From Neolecta irregularis DAH-3 (Eukaryota; Ascomycota; Neolectomycetes; Neolectales; Neolectaceae), in the NCBI GenBank assembly GCA_001929475.1, contig LXFE01000853.1, positions 1 through 20,082 of the forward strand: DNA of 20,082 bases, read 5' to 3'. Below are positions 10,450 through 20,074 of the stretch, one piece after another. The position numbers were made by a program, and so were the translations under genes. Position 1 is the first letter of the stretch, and each line of letters starts with the position of its first letter. The notes beneath the pieces were generated by a model. It saw only the letters and a list, made by a program, of their open reading frames with translations. It did not search any database and was not told the origin of the DNA.

Positions 10450-11409
10450 ATGCCTCCCTCCAAAATTGAAACGTTACCGACCGAGTTGCTTGCGGAAATT
10501 GTTCTTTATCTCGTTCTCCCAGATATAATTAACTTCACCCTTACCTCGAAAACAATCTGCCGAATTGTACACAGCCCGCCGACTTGGCTGCTCAAGATAC
10601 ATCATGATTTTGGACATTCAGAATCGGCTGAATTGTCTCTAGAGTCCCCAGCCAAGGATTGGGCTCTTCAGTATGAGCGCCTGCGTATATTGCTTGTATC
10701 ACTATCATATGCTGAACCAGTCAGTTCAACCATTGTATACATCTATCGCAGAGTGGCAGTTCGCTTGGATCGACAATCGATATTGGAGGGTAACAGATAC
10801 TCCACAGAGCCCTTTTGGAAAAACTCTGAATCTGGACAACCGTATTGTTTGGTGGGTTTCCGGGCAGAAAACCTTTCCAGTTCCACCTGGTCAATACAAA
10901 GTGACATGGGGTCTTCAAGTTTCTCCTCGAGGAATGGCTCAAAGCCCCAATCTCTTATCGGTTGGCATTCGACAAGTCAAATTCCGAGTCAAATGCCTCG
11001 ATTCTCAGGAATTTGTATCCTCGCAGGTGGAAGGATCATTGAGTGATATCAATGGATCGGAAATTAGAGACTGGACTGAAGTGTCGTTCAAAGGTGTACT
11101 TGATGTGCCGTTTGCCAATGTTACAACAAAAGAGCTGAGTAATGTTCAGTTTGAAGTCAGAGGCATTGCACGTACTCCTATTTTCATCATTTCTAAGCTT
11201 TATAGGAGGGTACAATCAAGATTGGACTTAATCTTGACTTTGTCAAACTTACTCGTATTTTGCATTGTGACGAAGAACCGGAACAAACTACTCTGCAGCC
11301 ATATGAATTTCAAAATGGAGCGCCAAAACTGAGTACCGGCTTAACGAATTCTAAACACATACAGCAATCCACAGGGATATGGTATCGCTTAGCAAGAATA
11401 TTCATGTAA
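10450..11409 (+). CDS. F-box protein with a PP2-like domain, copy 2, 3 exons, about 289-293 aa
   Basis: Paralogue of the gene at 8315. Exon 1 is 10450-10684 and exon 2 starts at 10725. Exon 3 is 11206-11409, 204 nt, the same length as in copy 1. The F-box is at about residues 6-53 (IETLPTELLAEIVLYLVLPDIINF...). PP2-like landmarks are NRYWRV, QSPFGKTLNL, VWWVSGQKT, PPGQYKVTWGLQV, NVQFEVRG and IGLNLDFVKL. The end of exon 2 is uncertain. A GC donor at 11168 (exon end 11167) keeps VRGI and gives 293 aa. A GT donor at 11156 gives 289 aa but drops the conserved VRG. The best-looking GT donor (GTACTC at 11172) gives the wrong phase, so a one-base lesion cannot be excluded. The basic N-terminal extension of copy 1 is absent. 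Function as an SCF substrate receptor is inferred from the domain pair. Confidence 0.72.
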
Positions 11410-11470
11410 AGACGCCTTTCTATAGCGATTGTATTATTTTCCTGCATGTTGGCGTAATTGGATTGATTGC

Positions 11471-11499
11471 CCAAGCAACTCTAGCTCAAAGTTGCTTGG
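11471..11499. repeat. 10-bp perfect inverted repeat between convergent genes
   Basis: CCAAGCAACT (11471-11480) pairs exactly with AGTTGCTTGG (11490-11499) across a 9-nt spacer. It lies between the stops of F-box copy 2 (11409) and DBP4 (11627), so either transcript could form it near its 3' end. Confidence 0.65.
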
Positions 11500-11511
11500 C
11501 ACAAGTTATGT

Positions 11512-11550
11512 ATTAATGTGGCTACACGAAGATCTAGCTCCAACATTAAT
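11512..11550. repeat. 8-bp inverted repeat next to the 11471 hairpin
   Basis: ATTAATGT (11512-11519) and ACATTAAT (11543-11550) are exact reverse complements, and GG/CC just inside could extend the stem with a bulge. It forms a second possible hairpin in the same convergent spacer. Confidence 0.45.
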
Positions 11551-11626
11551 CAAATGAAACTGTAAGTACCGCACAATTCTGATACACAGCATGCAATATA
11601 TATATGCCCCAAATGAAACCAAAAGT

Positions 11627-14164
11627 TTATTCGCCTCGCAATAAATAAGCTGCCAGGGCCTCTTGATCTTCTAAAGAATTCAAATCACCAACTTGAAATG
11701 CTTTATTCTTTTTTGGCATATGGTGATCATCGAACCAATTGACCTTTCGTTTTTTGGTCTTCTCTTCATCGACTAGCACAGGGGGTGATTTGTCTTCATC
11801 ATTAGATACAGGTTGAACACCTTCATCCGAGCTCTCTTCTCGTTCACGAGCCTTTCTTCGTAAAATCTTCTCCCGATGTTTTTCTTTTGAATGTTGTTTA
11901 TCAAGTAAATCCTTCTCTTCCATATCTCCAGACTGAATTTTCAAATATTCTAATTTCTGACGTTCGGGTAGACCAGCCTTCAAAAAGAATTGTTCGTCTT
12001 GGAGTTCGTAGATGGGATGTGCTTCTCCTTCATCATCAAATACCAGCCTTGTGCCCTTTGGAGCGTTTTTTGCAATCGCCTTTTTGGAGAGGGCTTGTTG
12101 GGCCTTGCGTTTTGAGGGCGGCTTTCTCATCTGGTTTATTAGTTCCATACCGTGAACAAGTTTCTGTACTTCTGAAGGTTCTCTAATTTCATCTACAAGA
12201 TCATGATCTGTCCGTTTCACAGCCATGAAATCGTCATCAACATCTGCGTCAATGGTATCCTTGTTTTCTTTTATTAATTTCCCGTAATGCTCAGACAGAA
12301 TATCCTGATTGCGCCTTTCAAACATCCGATCATATTTCGTACGAATTTTAGCTTTATCGGTTCTTCGTTCTCTGCGAGACTGTGCAGAAGCTTCAAATTC
12401 TGGGGTATTTGTTGATGAATCATCTCCATCTGAACCAGATGATATTTCCGCGGCTGTTAATCTTTTGGTCTGAGTGTTGTTTTTGAGCGCTTTGGCTTGA
12501 CAAGTCTGTAAATATGAGCATCGACAGAGCGATAAAACTTACGCTTCCGAATTTAATTTTGGGCGCTCCTGCAAGTCCTAAACTCGCTGCATACTCTTCG
12601 AGAAGAAGATCTTGCATATTAAAGGTCTCTCTGTCCTTTTTCAAATAAATGCTTCGTATATACGATACAAAGGCCTTTTGTCCGAGATACTTGATCTCTG
12701 GATCCTTGAAACACATTGCCTGAAGTTGTTCCTTCACACTCAATCTTTTACTGCTCTTAATCGTAATCTTCTCGATTGGAACCTTTTTAGTGCATAAGCG
12801 TTCAACAAAACTGGATTCTTCGCCCGGACTCAACATCAACAAAGCCCGTCCGTTTCGTTCATATCTTGCAGTCCGTCCAACCCGATGAATATAAGTATCC
12901 GCATCCTCAGGAGCGTCTACCTGAACAACCCAATCCACTGCAGGAAAATCGAGACCCCGAGCAACAATGTCTGTTGAAAATAGACAAACCTGTTTTGAGG
13001 AAGAAAATCGAGCGGTAATTTCAGCTCTAGCGGTTTGCTTTTGCTTTCCGTGAAGATGGAGTAGCGGAATCCCGGGATGCATTCTTTTGAATGTCTCGTA
13101 TGCAAAGCGAACCTTTTATAATTAATCGATATCAAAATGGAAAATTGCCTGTTTACAGGACGAGAAGAAAACCAGAATCTTGCTCTTGAGATGAGTTTTG
13201 AGAAAAGCGAATAAAGTGTCTAATTTATTGGGCAAAGGAACAACGACATAGTGCTGTTGTAAGGTTTCAGGCGTGCTACTTTGTGACGCTTCATGAACAG
13301 CAACATATTCCGGTTCTTTCAAACTCAATCTTGCAAGATCACCAACACTTTTAGTTTGAGTAGCACTAAACAAAAGCGTTTGTCGATTGGGTGGGAGATT
13401 CTCGATAATCCCATCAATTGTTTTTCGAAATCCCATATCAAGAATTCTGTCTGCTTCGTCAAGAACGAGGATTTGCAAGTTGTTTGCTTCAAAACCAGCA
13501 GTCTGGTCCATATGTTGCAACATTCTCCCGGGTGTACAAACGAGAATATTCATCTTTGATAAACGATCTCGTTCAGTTTGTAAATCTTTACCGCCAATCA
13601 CTAATCCTGCTGAAAAGTCGTGCTCGCGGCCTACCTTTCGGAGAACTTGGAATATCTGAACTGCCTGAACCATATAAGCTCTCTAATTTCAAAACCAAAC
13701 AAACAAGTTCTCTTGTTGGAGAAATAATTAATGCTCCAAGACCATCGTGTTGGTTCCATTTTCGAACAAGAAGACCTTCAAGAACCGGAATGATAAAGGC
13801 CAATGTCTTTCCACTGCCAGTTCTAGCTGCCCCCAACACATCCTTTCCCTTTAATGCAAGAGGTAAAGCTTTTCGCTGGATATCGGCAAGGGTAACAAAA
13901 TGCGACTGTTTCAGGCCTGATTTGTCAAATTATATTCTGCCGCAAAGCGAAAATACCTTGGGCTGTCTCTTTGGATAAAGGCAACTCGCTGAATTTCGTA
14001 ATCTCTTTGCTCAAATCCTGTTTCAAATAAGCTGATATTCTGATTAAACCAGATCTTGCAAATTCTTCAATCCGCTGTTTCAGCCGGACTAATTCTGATT
14101 CCTCGCTTTGTCTTTTCTGCTGTCTTGCTTCTTTGGATCTTCCAACCTTGATGCGCCCGGGCAT
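11627..14164 (-). CDS. DBP4: DEAD-box RNA helicase Dbp4 (Hca4/DDX10), 6 exons, about 780 aa
   Basis: Nucleolar ATP-dependent helicase of the SSU processome, needed in yeast for release of U14 snoRNA and 18S rRNA maturation. Exons: 14164-14060, 14017-13957, 13916-13705, 13664-13149, 13112-12543, 12505-11627. Motifs in order: FSELPLS and the Q-motif region (about 45-70), ARTGSGKT (87-93), SPTREL (121-126), TPGR (170-173), LDEADR (DEAD at 195-198), [22 protein letters not shown]. Then come the Dbp4-specific [13 protein letters not shown], the [12 protein letters not shown] region, [18 protein letters not shown], an acidic/basic coiled tail and [13 protein letters not shown]. Yeast Dbp4 is 770 aa. 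The intron 13113-13148 is GC-AG: it is the only solution that restores [14 protein letters not shown]. The intron 14018-14059 is also GC-AG, 42 nt and stop-free; splicing it restores the family LK..IEEFD run, and retention would add 14 residues. It is divergent from FAD1 (82 bp). Confidence 0.95.
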
Positions 14165-14246
14165 TTAGATAAATCCTTTCTATTTCGGGAATAAAGTTGG
14201 GATTGTGTAAAAGAATAAAAATTTCGGGTGTCGATAATTGAGAATA
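14165..14246. promoter_or_regulatory. 82-bp divergent promoter of DBP4 and FAD1 with an RRPE-like core
   Basis: AAAAATTT at 14217-14224 matches the core of the yeast ribosomal-RNA-processing element, which marks ribosome-biogenesis promoters. It sits 53-60 bp upstream of the DBP4 ATG. Such AT-rich octamers occur by chance, so this is a weak call. Confidence 0.25.
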
Positions 14247-15054
14247 ATGATAAACCACCACATGCCAGATTTTCTGACCGAGAGTGTAAACGAACATCTC
14301 GACCCATTTATAAAAAGACTGAAGGCCTTTCTAGAAAAAGAAGTAGAATCTGGTCTTTTGAAACAGGTTCAAGAGAGAATTAGAGAAAGCCTCGATGTTT
14401 TACGGCAGGCATTGGATCGGTTCAGGCGAGTTTATCGGAAATAAATATTCTAAGACCACAGCTCCAAGTCAATCGCATTATCATTCAACGGAGGAAAAGA
14501 CTGTGAAGTTCTTCTTTTTCTATACCTGTATGTGCTTTTTCCGACAGATCAGCCAATTCCGACCCTTTTTATAACTCCCCAGCATTCGTTTCCTCAAGTA
14601 GAAAAATTCGTAAACGAATGTTCGGCAAAGTACCATTTGCATCTTTCCAGAAAGCCTGTTCCAATGAAACAAGCATTTGCCGAATATCTCAAAGAACACC
14701 GGATCATCAAAGCAGTTCTAGTCGGAACCAGACGTAACGATCCATTTGCGCAAGACCTGAAATATATTCAACCAACAGACCATGGCTGGCCGCCTTGTGT
14801 GAGAATTCACCCAATCATAGATTGGCAGTACGCCGAGATCTGGGAGGTAAATTTTCATATACAAGCGTCATATTCAGACATAGTTTCTAAGGTTTTTCGA
14901 CATCCCGTATTGTTCGCTCTACGACCAAGGATATACATCCCTGGGCGGTACAACAAATACAATACCGAATCCCTCACTCCAGACCATTGATGGAAATTAT
15001 CTTCCTGCATATCATTTGAAAGACCAATCTCAAGAGCGGCTGGGACGCGACTAG
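14247..15054 (+). CDS. FAD1: FAD synthase (FMN adenylyltransferase), PAPS-reductase fold, 3 exons, 244 aa
   Basis: Transfers AMP from ATP to FMN to make FAD. Exons: 14247-14425, 14462-14846, 14884-15054. The nucleotide-binding loop SFNGGKDC is at residues 67-74, followed by FPQVEKF, VGTRRNDPF (the family GTRR/IRH site), DHGWPPCVRIHP, DWQYAEIWEFLRF, IPYCSLYDQGYTSLGG and a short basic tail. The N-terminal MoaB-like domain of the animal FLAD1 protein is absent, as in yeast Fad1 (306 aa). Intron 1 (14426-14461) begins GCGAGT. With it the protein reads DRFSSKSIALSFNGG; the only in-phase GT alternative (GTTCAG at 14420) is weaker and drops two residues. An ATG at residue 6 is a possible alternative start. 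The stop codon lies in a CTAG shared with the convergent GPALPP gene. Confidence 0.93.
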
Positions 15055-15845
15055 AGATATCCTCCTCCCGAAAACATGTTGTTTCCTCGATCCCTTGTAC
15101 GCATCGCCAACTCATTTTTTTGTTTAGACGTCATATGGCGGCCGTACAAGTCTTTTTCTTTGTCGAACGGGTGTGTGGATGGGTTATCATTATAGCGTTT
15201 CTGTGAGGACTGGTGTATTTCGACCAGGGACTTGGGGTGGTTTGTAGACTTCGCTATTAGCATTTAGAGCGATAAATAGATATGCATTGTGAGTTTCCAC
15301 ATCCCTTGGTGTTGTTTTTGCCATCGACTGACGTTGTTGCTTTTCATTTGGAGCACCATTTTTGGGAGTTTGTGTCCATAAAGACTGATCAACGTCACCA
15401 GCTACGGCGTATTTTCCAGACTTTCCGGAATTAAATGACCGTGCTTTTAATATTGACGGATCCAGTTTTCCGCTCCAATCTGCTCGACTAGGTGGTTTCA
15501 TCATCCATTCTTCTCGTTGTAATGTCTCATTTTTTTCCCGTGGCTCGGGCGATATTTTACGCTGAGCACGTTCCTCGAATTCTCTTATGGCTAGTGATTG
15601 CGCATCTTCCTCCTGCAAAATCAATTTCTTTTGGTTGGCTAGTCACAGACCGGTATTTCACCATCTTTCGGTAGTTGTGGTCCAAAGTCATCATCGCTAG
15701 AACTATCTGTTTCGTGGTCTTGGTTGCTTGGAGCAATCTTTTTAGCAGTTGGTCTGTCTTCTGGTCCGTCGATATCCCTCTTCCTTTTGGACAGTTCATC
15801 TCTGGCGATTTGCAGATGTATAGGCAACCGTGGTCCGATTGGCAT
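15051..15845 (-). CDS. GPALPP-motif / DUF3752 protein, 3 exons, 239 aa
   Basis: Eukaryotic family of unclear function; I recall it being linked to RNA processing, but that is not shown here. Exons: 15845-15651, 15612-15286, 15248-15051. The start at 15845 gives MPIGPRLPIHL, the family's N-terminal IGPxLP motif; a second copy, FGPQLP, is at about residues 54-59 after an acidic serine cluster. The DUF3752 part shows QREEWMMKPPSRADW, DQSLWTQTP, KSLVEIHQ, HPFDKEKDL and the closing FSGGGYL. The second intron (15249-15285) has a GC donor (GCATAT) and a CTAAT branch site 10 nt from the AG. It keeps the VETHN...KSLVEIH spacing; the alternative GT donor at 15300 would delete VETHN. The gene ends on the same CTAG as FAD1. 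Confidence 0.85.
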
Positions 15846-16067
15846 AGTATATGGCGTTGATCTTGAGATTCCAACATAATCATTCTGGCAAATACAAGAC
15901 AAGATGAAAACATGAGAACGAACCAGAAGAATAAATAAGAAAAGCTATGTATAGACCCAGTGACTGAAATTATTCTTCAGTCCTCGATGTTTTGCCGACA
16001 TTTCGTTTTCAGCGGCAGCATTAACCTGCTCATTTTATATTTGACTAACCGCTGAAACTTCTTCCAC

Positions 16068-16917
16068 TTATGAAAAAGCTTTTTTTCTCGACGAATGGGT
16101 TTCCCTAACATTATGGGCATGATGAATTAAGAGTGTATCTATACCCATGACATCGCGAACGGTCTGTTCAACCGGTGGCCGGCTGTAGATCTCAGCTGAG
16201 AGATCTACTTGTTGTTCCTCTGGCAGTTCAGAAGAAGTAGAGCAGTTGGACATTTCTATTTCTTCATGTAAACCGCAGCCTGTTCTTGCGTTAGTAAAAA
16301 TAGCGTGAAAGCGAATGTAGCCTACTAAGGAGACTCCGTTCTTCTTCGTCGTCGAGACGAATGTCGATGATATCAATCGTGTTCGTGATAGGAGAAGATC
16401 GGACTTTGTACACAAAGCTCTCGTGCCATTGATAATATATACTTGCAAGTTCTCTGCGATGTAGAAATAGGTCTGGTGTAATGTCTAGTAAGAGCCCGAC
16501 GTTTTCCAGGATCGCGGTACATGTATTGTATAATATGGCCAAGGGATGGTGCAATTCTGGATGCTGCAGATTGAAAAGTCGAGCCTTTTGAATAAGACGG
16601 TCTGTTAAAGTGATGACCGAATAAAGAGGATCTTTGATTTTGGCTTCCCAGGCTTCTTGATGCTCCTCCTTGGAGAAGAATGCAAAAATCACACCTCTTG
16701 TAACATCTCGGAGCTCGTGGTACGAGTTTAGGATTTCGTTGTAGTTTAGGTAGTGATATACCTGCCGTTCAAGAGCATCTATATCGCTAATCGATACGCA
16801 CACGATCATACGAAATGTTTCTGCAAGGTCAATATCTGCCATATGGATTGAAAAAGTGCGGGCTGGAGGAGAAAAAGAAAGACTCTCAAGTTGCATATCA
16901 AAAGCCCAGGTATGCAT
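16068..16917 (-). CDS. hypothetical protein, 2 exons, about 267 aa, family not recognised
   Basis: Exon 1 (16917-16326) and exon 2 (16279-16068) join in phase across a GTAGGC...AACAG intron with a TACTAAC branch site 12 nt before the AG, the best-formed branch site in the window. The splice signals and the 592-bp open first exon support a real gene. Residues about 13-45 look beta-rich (SFSPPARTFSIHMADIDLAETFR..., split here). About 55-170 is mostly alpha-helical, with a repeated aromatic/leucine pattern (LNYNEILNSYHEL, LAILYNTCTAILENVGLLLD). The C-terminal 60 residues are Ser/Glu-rich and probably disordered. There is no signal peptide or membrane segment. The start could instead be the internal ATG at 16842 (MADIDL). 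No motif allowed a function to be assigned. It is divergent from DBP10. Confidence 0.65.
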
Positions 16918-17227
16918 GGTAGATGACGTCTTTAACTATCTCCCATCTCTGAAGAATGGGAGCAAGATATGCCTTTGGACAGTGGCTTATGTGTGAATTT
17001 CCATGAAAATGCAATACTTCAGCTGTGTTGTTGGTATAGTATTTGACACGATCGTGTGTTACTCTCTTTTGGTAAAAATATATCGATCGAAAGTGATAGC
17101 TATAGACAAATCGAGCCGAGTTTACAAATGCAGAGTAACTTTTGGTACCTGGTAGTCAATCTTATTTTGTTGAAAACTCCAGTCCAGTTTACAAAATGAC
17201 CATAAACTGATCTATTGCTGGCTGTTT
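16918..17227. promoter_or_regulatory. 310-bp divergent promoter region with palindromes
   Basis: It holds the promoters and leaders of the unrecognised - strand gene and of DBP10. A perfect 12-bp palindrome, ACACGATCGTGT, lies at 17046-17057, and a second ATCGAT-containing palindromic stretch (TCGATCGA) lies about 30 bp further on. No coding exon or RNA gene was seen. Confidence 0.4.
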
Positions 17228-20074
17228 ATGTCGTTTATCAAGTCGTTAGGAGGCCAACAATTTTTTCGCGCTCAAGTAGACCTCCACAAAAGCTATTCTG
17301 CCAATCCTATCAACCAAGACATGGTCCATCGCGCCGAATCTCCCGCTGACAGCGAGCATGAAGTCGATATTTCAGAGTGGTTAACAGCATCTGCAAAGCA
17401 AAACACACAAAAATTTATTTCTCCAGGAGAATTGCTTCCACAAGACAGCGATGAGGATGAAGAGTTTATATCCAACCAACGACTTGTCGCAAATCGAAAA
17501 ACCAAAGGTCAGAAGATATTTAAAGGCGGTGCATTTCAGACTATGGGACTGAATCAGACTCTACTCAAGGCGATCACACATAAAGGGTTTAAAGTTCCAA
17601 CGCCGATTCAGCGGAAAACAATACCTTTGCTTCTTCAGGGGCGGGATGTGGTCGGTATGGCCAGGACAGGGTCTGGTAAAACTGCTGCTTTTGTTATACC
17701 GATGATTGAAAAATTAAAAACACATACTGCAAAGGCAATACTACAAAGAGTGAACTAGTTGACAATTCAGGTCGGAGCTCGGGCTATAATCATGTCACCG
17801 TCCCGAGAACTTGCAATACAGAGTCTTAAAGTAGTCAGAGAATTGGGCAAAGGTACAGATTTGAAATCTGCTTTACTCGTTGGTGGAGACAGCCTTGAGG
17901 ACCAATTTGGCTTGATGGTCAATAATCCAGATATGCAAGTCGCATTAGTATTCTTCCATTTGATGTTTTAGTATCATTGCGACTCCTGGTCGATTCCTAC
18001 ATCTGATGGTTGAAATGAATTTGGATCTCCGGTCAGTCGAATACATATGCTTTGACGAGGCTGATCGGTACAAAACATCTAGTTCTTGCTAATATACATA
18101 GCCTTTTCGAAATGGGTTTTGCTTCCCAGCTTTCCGAAGTTCTATATAAACTCCCAGACTCACGGCAAACTCTTTTGTTTTCTGCAACACTGCCAAAATC
18201 ACTCGTCGAGTTCGCTAAAGCGGGTCTACAGGAACCCATACTCGTACGATTAGACGTCGACAATAAAATCTCTACAGAACTAGAAAGTGCATTCTTTAGT
18301 ATCAAGTCTGCTGATAAAGAAGGATCATTGCTGTATCTCTTACAAGAGGTCATTCAAATACCTCTAGATCTCAATGAACAAGAGCAAAATATTATGACTG
18401 ATGGGAAGAAAAAAAGGAAACACACACAAGGCCAATATCAAGCAACTTCTCAATATTCAACAATACTCTTTTGCGCAACCAAGCACCATGTAGAATATCT
18501 TTCTCGGTTCTTAACTCTAGCTGGATATAAAGTATCATTGGTTTATGGATCACTCGATCAAGTAGCGCGACGCGCTCACATTGAGGCATTTCGAAATGGT
18601 CGTTCAAATATTTTGATTGTCACGGATGTTGCAGCTCGAGGAATTGACATTCCCCTCCTTTCCAATGTCATAAATTATGATTTCCCTGCGGAACCTAAGA
18701 TATTTGTCCATAGAGTTGGCCGTACAGCTAGAGCTGGGAGAAGAGGTTGGGCATATAGTTTTGTTCGTGCGGAGGACGCTTCATACCTTCTCGACCTACA
18801 ACTCTTTCTCGGCAGAGGGATTGTATCTACTGGTAAAAATGTCGTGGATTACACCAGGGATGTTGTTTTAGGCTGTATGCCACGAGAAGAGGTGGAGAAA
18901 TGCTCTGAGTGGGTTACCAAGGTAATGGGCGAAGATGCCGAGTTGAGTAGTTTGAAAGGAGTCGTTGGAAAATCCGAACGTTTGTATCTGAAGACGAGGC
19001 CAAATGCAAGTACCGAAAGCATCAAGCGAGCGAAAAAAGTGGTTGAATCGAGAGCGTGGTATACAGTTAATCCTCTGTTGGGTATTATATCCCATTTCAC
19101 TACTCTGCCTGACTTGTAGCATGTAAATCTTCCGATGCAAACGAAATGCGTGAGAAACTCCTCGCTAAAGTTTCGGGATTTCGTCCCTCCGAAACAGTTT
19201 TCGAGATTGGCTGTCGAGGACTGAAACGAACGGAGGCCGCTGATGTGATGAGACGTCGAAGAGATCTGATTACACCGGCAGCTCGGAAGACAATTGACAA
19301 TGAACGACAAAACTCTGGAGACGAAACACTACCATCTGAAGATGAAGACGTCGATCTAGATGGTGTGTTCTCAATATCTATGTCAACTAGGAAACGCAAA
19401 AAGCCAAAGATGATCTCATTCCGCGATAGCGAGAATTTCATCTCGCACTATGCTCCCACTAGTGCAATCGAAGAGTCTGGTTATTCAATATCAAAAGGTA
19501 CAAATAAATCGTTTGCAGAGGCTGCTCGTGGTGCAACAATGGATCTCGTCCACGATGAGACAGTAGATCAATTCGGAGCTGCTCAGCGTATAAAGGGACA
19601 GAGATGGGATCCCAAGAAGAAGAATTTCGTCAACAAAATGAACGATGAAGACGGTTCTAAAGGTGGTGCACCAAAGATGATTAGAGGTGAAAGTGGAGTG
19701 AAGATTCCAGCGACTTATAAAAGTGGACGGTAACTCTTAATTTAAATTGCCGTATCCTGATTACCAGCTTTGAAGCTTGGAGATCTTCTCATAAGACCAA
19801 AGTCCCACGAGTTGGAGACGAAGAATCAAACAGTCAAAACACAGCGATTGGAAATGGAAAGAGATTCAAACATCGCAAAATCCAAGCACCCAAACTACCT
19901 GACAAAGCACGAGATGATTATCATTCACGCAAAAAGAGAGTGCATGAGGCCAGGGAGAAGGGATTATATGGAAAGGCAAAGAGTGAGCTTAAAAATCTCT
20001 CTGCTATTCGGCGTGACAAGAGACTTAAAGAGAAAAGGAAAGCCAAGAATGCTAGACCTAGTAGAAAGAAGTAG
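17228..20074 (+). CDS. DBP10: DEAD-box RNA helicase Dbp10 (DDX54), 6 exons, about 887 aa
   Basis: Nucleolar helicase of 60S ribosomal-subunit assembly. Exons: 17228-17734, 17771-17934, 17972-18067, 18102-19081, 19120-19729, 19768-20074. Acidic N-terminus (about 36-80), then the Q motif with [15 protein letters not shown] (119-133), ARTGSGKT (145-152), SPSREL in place of PTREL as in yeast Dbp10, [28 protein letters not shown] (DEAD 252-255), [31 protein letters not shown]. The DBP10CT region follows ([34 protein letters not shown]), and then a lysine/arginine-rich tail ending NARPSRKK. Yeast Dbp10 is 995 aa. The first two introns have GC donors (GCAATA at 17735, GCAAGT at 17935). No GT alternative of usable size restores HTAK-VGARA and NNPD-IIIATPGR. 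The stop is eight bases before the window end. Confidence 0.95.

Noticed and set aside
14523-14542. GTATGTGC...CGACAG in FAD1 resembling an intron
   Set aside because: Only about 20 nt, below any other intron here, and the uninterrupted frame matches the family through FPTDQPIPTLFI.
17228-18067. Premature stops in DBP10 suggesting a pseudogene
   Set aside because: All are in short introns. With GC-AG splicing the helicase frame is continuous and every motif is intact.
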